From Bimuria novae-zelandiae CBS 107.79 (Eukaryota; Ascomycota; Dothideomycetes; Pleosporales; Didymosphaeriaceae), in assembly GCA_010015655.1 (NCBI GenBank), contig ML976783.1:21617-65450 (forward strand): 43,834 nt of DNA, read 5' to 3'. This document shows positions 33,539-43,834 of this stretch, one piece after another; position 1 is the stretch's first letter; each line of letters begins with the position of its first letter. The position numbers and the translations under genes are program-made. The notes below the pieces were generated by a model. The model ran no database searches. It worked only from the letters and a program-made list of their open reading frames with translations, and had not been told where the DNA came from.

Positions 33539-33832
33539 ATGTTCGACGAGGATGCGAGGCGCCAGAAGGCGTTGGAGTCGATTCTGCAGGCTGAGGATGA
33601 ACAGGGAATGTCTAACTGCAATGCGTTCCCAGAAAAATATGAGGCTGAGGACATTATCACGCGCAGGAAAAAGTATCCCTCTTCCAATCCTACCATCGAA
33701 GAGTGTAGCCATCTTGATGGCCAACAGAAGCGCCAGGTTACTATGCAGGTCAAGTCTCTTCGTAAGCTTCCCGACTTCAAGCTCTCTGTGGGCAAGAAGA
33801 AGAAGAAGGAAAAGAAGAAGGGCAAGACGTAG
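33539..33832 (+). CDS. small charged protein, 97 aa, unknown function
   Basis: ATG in context TTCCACCATGT. The product is hydrophilic: an acidic and polar N-terminal half (MFDEDARRQKALESILQ), a middle with 'EKYEAEDIITRRKKYPS' and a lysine-rich tail. It has no signal peptide, membrane segment or cysteine pattern. In frame upstream, 'LPQVDEDEERRPST' continues without a stop for some codons, so the true start or an upstream exon may be missed and a one-base shift near 33490 is possible. I do not recognise it. It could be a remnant of a larger gene cut when repeats inserted on its left. The longer minus-strand frame at 33277-33825 is antisense and low in complexity. Confidence 0.4.
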   Translation: MFDEDARRQKALESILQAEDEQGMSNCNAFPEKYEAEDIITRRKKYPSSNPTIEECSHLDGQQKRQVTMQVKSLRKLPDFKLSVGKKKKKEKKKGKT

Positions 33833-34164
33833 GGCAGTCTCTTATAGTAGCTAAAGTGCTTTTGCTTTAAGGCTACTAGGCTTCGGGAAGGGGGTTTGGA
33901 ATGGTAGAACGTAAAGGTTCTTGTATGAGTTAATATAGCTTAGTGAGGCTGAGAATTTAGTTCCTTGCCTATGTTTCTTTGCCTAAACGTGCTTCTATTT
34001 AGTATTTTTCTTATTTTATCCATTCAGCGATAAGAACTACGCCTGGGTTTCCTTCCAAGAGTGTCAACGCAGTGAGTAAACTCAGTTAAATGTCTATTCT
34101 AGATCCTACAAAGGACGTAAAACACGATAGAGAGTGCCACAAGAAATACCGAATAAATACACGC
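33833..34164. other. intergenic, nothing identified
   Basis: A moderately A/T-rich spacer between the small plus-strand ORF and the 3' end of the minus-strand P450. I see no coding frame and no clear terminator-type signal. Confidence 0.5.
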
Positions 34165-35727
34165 TCACCTCTTCCTCAGCCGCGCCTTAACCACAAGGGG
34201 AGGTTTGATCCACAGCGCAAAGCTCCTCTGGCTTCCCCACCCCTCACTCTCCTTCCCCAACTCCACATCCCATCCCCACACCAACCTCGCCAATAGCAGC
34301 CTCATCTCGTGCATCGCCATGCCCTGCCCGATGCAATTCCTATACCCGGCTCCAAACGGCTGGAAGGCTTCGTATGCGTCTCCTGCGAACTCTGCAGGCG
34401 GTGGAGAGAGGAAACGCTCCGGGATGAAAGTGTCCGGGGAGGTGAAGTTTGCGGACGAATGGTAGGTGGACCAGTGGTGGACTGAGACGCGGGTTGCGGC
34501 AGGGATGTACGTGCCCTGGATGAGCTGACCGGCGGACTGGATGACGCGCGGCGAGCCGATGGGGACGGGGGGGTAGATGCGGAGGGATTCTTTGAGGACG
34601 GCGGTGAGGTACGGCAAGTTGGCGAGCGACTCGAGCGTCATGTCGTCTGCGGAGGTGAATGCGCCGCGGACTTCCTCGCACAGAAGCGTGTAGCTACGAC
34701 CGTCTTTGAGGAGGTTGTACACTGCGCCGCTGAGAAGCGTGGCTGTTCCACACGTTAGCCCTATCCCATGGAGGAAGGGAAGGCAAAACTTACCCGTCGT
34801 CTCCGATCCTGCTAGCATAAAATTCTCAGCATTCGAGTGCATCTCCTCGAGCGTCAAGCCCCTCCCTTTCTCCTCCTTAATCACCAGATTCCACACATCA
34901 GGATGTTTCGAGCCCACCCTCAACCGCTCATCTACTAGCCCCGCCGCATAATTGCAATGCGTCTCTCTCTTCTCGCGGATCCACTTTGGCTGGAACCTTT
35001 CAAACAATATCGTCCGCAGTACCGGGTAGTAGTTGATCATGGCGACGAAGGGCAGCATGCGGAGGAACCCCGCAATGCTCTCGACCCACGAACTGTACTC
35101 GTTCTTTGCCAGCATACCCAAATTGTGGCCGAACGTGAGCTCGGCCATAACGTCGAAGGTCGTGAAGTTCAGCAGGCGCCCGAGGTCGATAGGCTGAGCG
35201 CCATCGGCACCGACTTCGGAGATGGTGTACATGAGGAGGTCGGCGTACTTTTTGAAGAGTGGTTCTTGCGCCTTGAGGGAGCGCGCAGAGAACGCTGGGG
35301 AGAAGAGGCGGCGCATGCGGACGTGGTTCTCGTGTTTTGTCGTTAGCATGGGCGCAACGCCTGGAGTGCTTTAGGACAGATCGACTCGTCATGCTGTGGG
35401 AGCTATACCGTTCACAGGCTGTGGGGCAAATTCTACAGCCTTCTCCTGCACCTTTGCGCCGTGAATCTCCTGCCAGCCCTGCGCTGAAGCATAGCTGAGG
35501 TCTGTAGGGCCGAACCTCACGACGGGGCCGTACTGATCATGCAACCGCTTCATCCATGGTACGTCGACGCCTTGAACCGAGACGTACCAGTACGGAATGC
35601 GACTAATTGCACACAGTCTTGGGCCTGGTAAAGAGGCAAGAGGATGCAGTGTAACGTAGTAGATCGCGCTGAAGACGTAATAGAGTAACCCTGCAACAAA
35701 AAGAGACAAGAGGAGAGTCGCGATCAT
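34165..35727 (-). CDS. cytochrome P450 monooxygenase, 487 aa, 3 exons
   Basis: Exons on the minus strand are 35727-35409, 35360-34794 and 34742-34165, with introns of 48 and 51 nt. The sum is 1,464 nt. The second intron (GTAAGT to CAG) keeps the frame open, so unspliced reading would add 17 residues. An N-terminal membrane anchor (residues about 3-27) precedes the proline hinge LPGPRL. Further on are the I-helix AGSETT, the K-helix ESLR (KESLRIYPPVP), PERF and the heme loop FGAGYRNCIG with the ligand Cys432. This is the layout of ER-bound fungal class II P450s. The N-terminal text resembles the CYP65 group that includes trichothecene-type hydroxylases, which is only a resemblance. Next to a sesquiterpene synthase it most likely hydroxylates the cyclised product. 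No key residue is missing. Confidence 0.93.
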
Positions 35728-38224
<2,497 letters not shown>

Positions 38225-38389
38225 TCATCCTAGGCTTCATGTTTCTCGCTGCGAAGCTTTGGGGCCTCTCGTGATGGTTCCACATAGTACATGCCAGCGT
38301 CGGCAAGGAGATCAGCAGTGCCCGTTAGCGGAATGGTTCCTTTGCTCTTGCCATGCGAATCAGATATCAGCCTGCTTGCAAGGCATATC

Positions 38390-38756
38390 TGTGAGCCTGC
38401 CCTCGAATTTTGGCACCAGCCCCAGGCGTGATGCTGAGCGCAAGGGTTGTCGCATGGTATTGCGGGCATGTGATACCGAAGATTTCCAGCTGTAGCGCGG
38501 AGCTGCGCATTTCAGCCCTCAAATTGGCACCGGCCACTAGGGACATTTCAGCCAGTGTCCCGTTGTCCGGCTATGGTGTCTGTGCGCTCATGCCAACCAG
38601 GCGGGTCAATACGCCCTGCAGCTTACAAGGATCTGGAAGCCCGAGGGCCTGCTGAACGACCAAGGCGATGGACAGGAAGGCGGGCTTGTACTCCCCGAAC
38701 GGCAGGCAGATGAGCGAGATCTCGGGTCCTCCGAAGCTCGTACATGCAGTCAGCAA
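38390..38756 (-). pseudogene. possible gene remnant, unrecognised
   Basis: A minus-strand frame from ATG at 38756 gives 62 codons ('GPEISLICLPFGEYKPAFLS', 'ALVVQQALGLPDP') to one TAG at 38571 and then runs on for about 60 more codons ('TLAEMSLVAGANLRAEM', 'LQLEIFGITCPQYHATT'). The TAG could be a damaged Trp codon. It could also be the end of an intron, since GTAAGC follows 'LPDP' and CATAG lies at the stop. Codon use looks coding, but I know no family for it. It may be a decayed cluster gene or chance. Confidence 0.3.
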
Positions 38757-38894
38757 TGGTGGCGGGCAAGACTGATGGCTTGTGTCACCGGCCCGCGATC
38801 CAGATTGTGGCGCATCGATGGGATTGATGGGTTTTGATTTCCAAGGTGCTTGGACGCATAGTGCGGCTGCTTCGTTCGGATATGCTCGACTCTA

Positions 38895-39128
38895 CGAGGA
38901 GCTCGTTTTAGTGAAGCATATGTCAAAGTGTTTCGGTCTGACAGCCCAACATTAAAACCCTTTAAAATAATCATTAAAAAAAAGCTAAATATATAAGAAA
39001 TTAACTCTGAAGCTCCTCTTTTAGCTATTAAATTTTTACAAATTAATATTTAATATTGCGGTTGTAATGCAGCACTGTTAGATTGAAAAAACCTTGGCAT
39101 ATTCCTCACTAAAAACGAGCTCCTCGCA
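38895..39128. mobile_element. MITE-like element with inverted ends
   Basis: The left end CGAGGAGCTCGTTTTAGTGA (38895 on) and the reverse complement of the right end, CGAGGAGCTCGTTTTTAGTG (up to about 39124), match for the first 20 bases with one gap. The match continues more weakly for about 60 bases (ATATGYCAA, TCTRACAG, ACATTA or GCATTA). The inner part is A/T-rich (38950-39060). There is no coding potential. The length of about 235 bp and a possible TA at each edge fit a non-autonomous DNA transposon. Confidence 0.6.
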
Positions 39129-39413
39129 TACCTTGATTGGGCATAGCTCTGCCCGCGGAGATCTATCCGCGGCGCCACATGCGCCATGTCCGCCATTGCG
39201 TACTCGCGATGCGCTCGGCTACGGAGGGAAAAAAAGACGGGTGTCTTGCTTGTGATGCAAGAAGAGCTCACCCAGAGCACGATGAGGTATTGGGAAAGGA
39301 AGGCGTCGGCCCAAGAAAGTTCAATTGGAAGTTGAGTGCGAGAATGACGTAATCTTCGTGCGGGGCACCTTCCACTCAACATCCTCGACAGCTCACAAGT
39401 TGAGCTATGGCAA

Positions 39414-40891
39414 TCAGGATGGCACTTCAGCCTGCAACAACTTCTCTATGTGTGCCCACAGCCCACCCGGGCGGTATCCCTCCAGCCAGTAGTTGCCCTG
39501 GACATCCTGGCCAGTGATGATGAATCCGTCAGGATACGCGATTCCTCCCTGGATCTGCGAAACGAAAGAGGGATACAGCGGCGTGTTCGTCTTCTTCACA
39601 GCCGCAGCCGAGAAATCCGTCAGGTGGACATTGACCTTCTTCCAATTCGAAAACCCAATATGGTGCATGTTCGACCTCCCGAAGAAGATGGGCATCGGGC
39701 CCAGAGGCCATGCGTTTGCTCTGACCATGCTCTGGAATGCCTCAATCTGTGCCCGCGAGCCGTGCTTGTTGATGCCGCGTCGGATTTCTCCAGCCAACAG
39801 CCCCAGCGGCTGGTCCATGTCCTTCTTCGTTTTGAGCACACTCGTATACGTCAGACAGTTGGAGACGTAGAGCTTGTCTGGCGGCAGGAGATCTGCCTCA
39901 AGGGCGCGTCGCATGGACATGGCTTGCATGATGGTGACGGGCTTGTCGGGGCGCAGATGGGAGAAGGCCAGACGCGACCACCAGGCGGTGATCACGTCGT
40001 TATCGGTTAGGAACGGGTCTTTGTGACCGGCATCGCGCAGGTCCTGCAGCGCGATGTTCCGGAGGTCCTCCAAGAAAGAGGCTGGTATGCAGACGGTGCG
40101 GGTCTCCTTCTTTCCCAGCGCGATGCTGTAACCGTTCCTCAGCACATATGATGCTGTGCCCAGTTTGGACAACTCGGAACCTGCGAGCTCGTATGGCTCT
40201 GTCGCATGCATTCCCAGCTCACGCAGTGGGTCCTCGTCGAATCCATGGAGATTGGGGACCTCAGCTTCGCGACCTTGGAGAACCAGCACCCAGCTATCCA
40301 GAATTGCCTTCAGTGCCATCCCGTCGGCCATGGCGTGGAGCCAGTGGAAACCCACAATGGTCGCGTCTTTGAAAGACACGACGCGAAGGCCAGTGATAGG
40401 TCTGTCTGAGCCAGCGTAGTCCGCGTATGCGCCGGGTGCGTCCGCACCACAACACAACTCGACCCAATCTTCTGGATTTCCAACGATGGCAGGACGTTGT
40501 GCAGGGGCCGATTTCGAGCTAGGCATGCGCGATGCTACGGGGTGGTCGGTCTTGGCCATATCGTAGGAGACGTGTTTGTAGGCGATGGCGGGGCGCGCGG
40601 CAGTGAATCTGCGCGGAACATGGAGATCTGGACCATTTTTCTGCACCTCGTCAGCATCTCCAACAGAACTTGATTGTGTCATGAACCTACGCCTTTCCTC
40701 ACTCTGGCGCCCAGCTTTCGCCATGTGTCGCGTGAGACTAGGCGCTCAAGGCTCGACCGAAGCTTCTCAGCATCCAGGACTTCGTCGTAGACCATGATCG
40801 CATGCATGGTGATGCTGGTGAACATGGTGCTGTTGTCGAAGAAGTGCAACGGAATGACCAGATCCGACTCGTCGTCCATGGCTGGCGACAT
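39414..40891 (-). CDS. BAHD-type acyltransferase (transferase family), 471 aa, 2 exons
   Basis: Exon 1 is 40891-40703 (63 codons) and exon 2 is 40640-39414. The 62-nt intron (GTGAGG to GTGCAG) falls between LGAR and KNGPDLHVP. A later ATG at 40879 (MDDES) is also possible. The family motif HxxxD is HAMAD with His165 and Asp169, within 'VGFHWLHAMADG'. The C-terminal half has 'DVITAWWSRLAF', 'VSNCLTYTS' and 'HHIGFSNWKKVNVHLTDFS'; the last replaces the plant DFGWG motif, as is usual in fungal members. Such enzymes move an acyl group from CoA to a hydroxyl or amine, and trichothecene acetyltransferases belong to this superfamily. In this locus the likely acceptor is a hydroxylated sesquiterpene. 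No signal peptide is seen, so a cytosolic enzyme is expected. The frame is intact. Confidence 0.88.
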
Positions 40892-41811
40892 TTCGAGCGA
40901 AGGAGGAATTCTGCGGCGTGCAAACAAACAAACGCGCAGGTGATGACTTGGGAAGCAAGTGGAGCACGAAAGACGGATGCGCGACCTCCTCAACGTCGAA
41001 ACTGCTGTGCCACTTGAGTTCGTGATCGGCAAAGCACCAAACAAAGCAGTCGTTGCAAGTATTCTAGCGCTTACTCGGGAATACGGTGCACGGTCGCACC
41101 GGTGTTAGAACGACCGCCTTGCAGGACGTGGGTGGCCCCCAAGACGTTATGGGGATCAGCAGCCTAAACGCAACCGCTGGCTATTCCCCGACGGCATTCG
41201 CTTGACTGTTGATGGGGCCAATGAGTCCCGCCTATGGCACATTACAGCGGACTACGATGAGATAAGCGCTAGTGCCGGATTGGCTAGCGCGCGCCACGAA
41301 CCAAACTTCGGGAGGTCCCGCCTTCCTTGGGCGCAGGAATCAGCCATCTCACCTCATCCTACCACTGTATCAACCGTGCGAGTCCACGAAGCAGCCATGA
41401 CTCACCCTGGTTTTCATTCGTGGTTGAATTATCCGTGCAGCTGACGGACCCCGACTGCAGCCGGATTCGTAGCGTATCTGGCCTGGATGCTACACATTTA
41501 GAAATAAATCGCGGAAATTGTAATCCTACTTATCGCAAGCTGTGAATGTGCTGCCGGCATTTGAATTGTTCGACAGGGATACGCAGATCCAGACGGAACG
41601 AGGCCGCCGATCATCCACTTCACAGCTCCGGGGAAATCGGTGCGACGGCCGCCTCCCGTGAAGTAAGACTCCGCGAACGCCTGTTGCTGAGTTGTAGCCT
41701 CGCGAACGTTCCTCTTCCTCTGAACAGTTTCGTCCCTTCTTTTAACAGCACTGGTTATAGGTATTGCGTAGGATCCATCCAAACTCGCCAAGCTTCCCTC
41801 CACACTTCAAC
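40892..41811. promoter_or_regulatory. divergent promoter region, acyltransferase and SAT4-like gene
   Basis: 920 bp lie between two start codons that point away from each other. CCAAT occurs on both strands near the middle (41218-41222 forward, 41279-41283 inverted). I cannot identify a specific regulator site. The open frames here on either strand lack family features. Confidence 0.5.
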
Positions 41812-43105
41812 ATGGCGGGAGATTCGCCTGTGGGTGCGATGCCCGCCCCGGAAGGCCAAACAGCCCACTTTGGCGATGGATACACTTCTTTGCAAACGGC
41901 GCTGGTCGTGGTCAACATCGTCACCTATGCTCTCGCAACCGTGGCTCTGGCACTCCGCATCTACACATCTGCCTTCATCAACAAGAGGACCGACATTGGT
42001 GACTGTAAGACGCTCGCCCCATCACGTCCGTCTACGTTGCTTACTTCGTCCGCTCAGTCTTTCTCGTTGCCTCTTGGGGCGTTGGTGCCGGCTCCATCGC
42101 ATGTACTTTCATTGGTAAGCGGGCCTCAAAGAACAGGGAGTGTACTGGGCGAATGTTGACCGAGGCAGCCATTCGTTTCGGCTTCGGAAAGCATCTATGG
42201 AATGTCGAGGCGACGGAGATTATGGGATACTACAACGTACGTGTATCTCGGTGCCCATATGTTCCAGCGCATGCGGCTAACAAGGAGCGCGCACGCAGAA
42301 ACTGGTCGCCATGGCTGTCACATACTTCTGGACCCCCAGCCTCACCAAGCTGTCCGTCCTGACACTCATTCACAATGTCTACCGTGCCATGTGGGGCAGA
42401 ATCTGCACTTGGGTCATCGGCATTGCCATCCTCGTCTACACTGTCATCTTCACGGTGCTGACAACCGGTCCCTGCAACCCCCTCACCGGCAGCATCGAGT
42501 GCCTCAACAACGTTGGTGCTGCGCACGCAGCCTTAAACATCCTGTCCGACGTGATCGTTGTCATCCTGCCGATTCCGCTGGTCCACCAACTCCACTTGCC
42601 CCTGCGGCAGAAGATAACAGTCGCGGTACTGATGACGCTGGGCTCCTTCTGCGTCGTCGCATCCATCGGCCGGATCGCTTTCATCGCCGACATTCACGGA
42701 AACCCCGACATCACCTACGTCGAAGCCCGCGTAGGCGTGTGGTCCGCCGTCGAGCTGAACGTCGGCATCCTGGGCGCTAGCTGTACGTCCCCCTCCCCTC
42801 ACACCGATATGCCTGCTAATGCGATGATAGTGGCCCGTCTCAAACCCTTTGTCCAGCGCTACTTCCCCTCGCTCTCGACCAGCGTCGGCGGCGTCCCGCG
42901 CTACGGAAAGTCCTCCGGCTACGAAGACGCAAAGCCGCGCCCGGAGCGCGACGCCTACCTTCTTCACAGCATCCAGCGGAGCGGCGTGCACACGCCTCCC
43001 GCCCCCGAGGACAAGAACGCGATTAGTGTGCAGAGTGATATTTACGTTGAGCACTCCAGGGCAGGCGCAGGTGGGGGAGTAGAGGAGTGGGGATATGCGC
43101 GGTAG
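41812..43105 (+). CDS. SAT4/PTH11-like seven-TM integral membrane protein, 358 aa, 5 exons
   Basis: Exons are 41812-42004, 42058-42114, 42169-42236, 42299-42782 and 42831-43105. The sum is 1,077 nt, and the introns of 48-62 nt are all GT-AG, the last with a clear TGCTAAT branch site. The ATG sits in TCAACATGG. Predicted membrane segments are LQTALVVVNIVTYALATVAL, then FFLVASWGVGAGSIACTFIA, a third at about KLVAMAVTYFWTPSLTKLSV, then WVIGIAILVYTVIFTVL, LNILSDVIVVILPIPLV, ITVAVLMTLGSFCVVASIG and a seventh at VWSAVELNVGILGA. 'PCNPLTGSIECLNN' and 'LNVGILGASLARLKPF' are family hallmarks of the fungal rhodopsin-like SAT4 domain. The polar C-terminal tail of about 85 residues is cytosolic by analogy. 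Such genes often accompany secondary-metabolite genes, but function is usually unknown; sensing or membrane-linked roles are proposed for PTH11. Transport is not shown. Confidence 0.87.
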
Positions 43106-43239
43106 ATACTTTCGTTGGCGCGCGTTGCGGGCAACTTTTTTCCCTGTAGGACGCCGCCGAGCGCAACTACAATCACTTCAATACAGTGCTTATCCACCCG
43201 TGCTCTTGTTCCGCATGCATGTGCCAGATGTGCCAACAC
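43106..43239. other. spacer after the SAT4-like gene
   Basis: Short 3' flank with nothing identified. Confidence 0.4.
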
Positions 43240-43834
43240 CAGCGCTGCCAACGAATCGAACAGGATCCGAACAAGGTGCTTGTTCGTTCGTTCGGCCCAC
43301 ATACAAATGTTCGTTCGTTCGAGACGACTCGAACAGGAGCATCTTCGAACAGTCTAACGAACGTTCGGCCGAACGTTCGTATAAAACTTTCCTAATTAGG
43401 AAGCAGGTTGGTGTTGTGGTTAAGAAACTAGCTATTGTCCACTAGCTAGATGTTTTGGCCGGCATCCTTCTTGACGACGTGTTTTGACAACGCCGTGAGG
43501 TGACTCGATACGGCGTCTCTCGTGAGCCAGTTCTTCTGCAGTTGTAGAGCTTCGACGACGGCTGGCGATAATGAATTGCGATCGCACGTGATTGTTCTCC
43601 TAGCGGACGAGAAACACCGCTCGCAGTCGCATGAGGTGGCGTTGTTCCGGTTAAAAACACCGACTTACCGACGAAGTGCGCGACAACTCCAAGAAAGTCA
43701 CATCTGTTCGGCGACGTCCACATATCGCAACTTACTGAAATCCTACTTTCTGATTCGGCCAAAAGCTCCAAGATCTCCACCTTCCTCTCCGCCAGGCGCA
43801 ATTCGACGTATTTAGAAAGCGTGGTGTGGCTTGC
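43240..43834 (-). mobile_element. hAT transposon relic, internally deleted, runs off the window
   Basis: Reading on the minus strand from the right edge, 'RISVSCDMWTSPNRCDFLGV' plus VAHFVG (about 43745-43660) is the start of the hAT catalytic core. In another frame, 'DCERCFSSARRTITCDRN', 'SLSPAVVEALQLQKNWL' and a stop at 43448-43446 form the C-terminal dimerisation domain. The two are brought together near 43650-43690, so most of the core is missing. Between 43240 and 43400 the motif CGTTCG or GAACG recurs many times, including a palindrome GAACGTTCGGCCGAACGTTC near 43360-43379, as in hAT subterminal repeats. CAGCGCTGCCAACGA at 43240 may be the element end. The 5' end is outside the window. 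Confidence 0.7.

Noticed and set aside
33277..33825. Minus-strand open frame of 182 codons starting with a Phe-rich run
   Set aside because: The Phe-rich start is the complement of AAG repeats. The Ser-rich remainder has no domain, and the plus frame looks more coding.
34743..34793. The 51-nt segment of the P450 as coding sequence
   Set aside because: It can be read through in frame, but it starts GTAAGT, ends CAG and interrupts the I-helix just after AGSETT. It is treated as an intron.
34957..35346. Plus-strand open frame of 129 codons
   Set aside because: Antisense to the P450 exon that carries the substrate-recognition region.
39450..40010. Plus-strand open frame of 186 codons
   Set aside because: Antisense to the acyltransferase, whose frame has the HxxxD motif and full family length.
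42533..43054. Minus-strand open frame of 173 codons
   Set aside because: Antisense to exons of the SAT4-like gene. The G/C-rich third positions of the real gene keep the opposite frame open, and it has no family features.

Overview
The window reads as nuclear DNA of a filamentous ascomycete (Pezizomycotina). The intact genes carry short GT-AG introns of 48-85 nt, one encodes a SAT4/PTH11-type seven-helix protein, and the repeats show repeat-induced point mutation (RIP). By eye they are poor in CpA/TpG, very rich in TpA and keep CpG. Q and W codons have become stops, and many D, E and H codons have become N, K and Y. The species cannot be named from this.

Positions 1-32910 are a repeat graveyard with no intact gene. 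From left to right it holds: a broken gene of about 1,350 codons and unknown function (minus, 480-4529); two tandem truncated copies of the 5' part of a telomere-linked RecQ-helicase-like gene with an OrsD/DUF3505-type zinc-finger region (5163-7047 and 7048-8978); an inverted, truncated Ty3/Gypsy element with one LTR (8979-11527); the long copy of the RecQ-type gene (minus, helicase part 11528-13424, N-terminal part 21584-24545), split by a pogo/Fot1-like DNA transposon (13425-21583) that is itself split by a Tad-like LINE (14315-20352); a less mutated satellite-like stretch (24546-26385); a fourth fragment of the helicase 5' end; and a full-length Ty3/Gypsy element with both 215-221 bp LTRs and a 5-bp target duplication (27114-32910). 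Target-site duplications fix the nesting order as LINE into pogo into the RecQ-type gene.

Composition changes to ordinary coding DNA at the end of the 3' LTR. From 34165 to 43105 lies a compact, apparently intact four-gene locus: a cytochrome P450 (487 aa after splicing), a class I sesquiterpene synthase (409 aa, 7 exons), a BAHD-type acyltransferase (471 aa) and, divergently, a seven-TM SAT4-like membrane protein (358 aa). A plausible reading is a small sesquiterpenoid pathway in which the synthase makes the hydrocarbon or alcohol skeleton, the P450 oxidises it and the transferase acylates it. The role of the membrane protein is open. A MITE-like inverted repeat lies inside the locus, and a deleted hAT transposon relic borders it and runs off the right edge.

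All splice sites were chosen by eye from GT/AG signals, phase and family fit. Each exon sum divides by three. Assignments inside the RIP-damaged block come from reading through stop codons in one frame.
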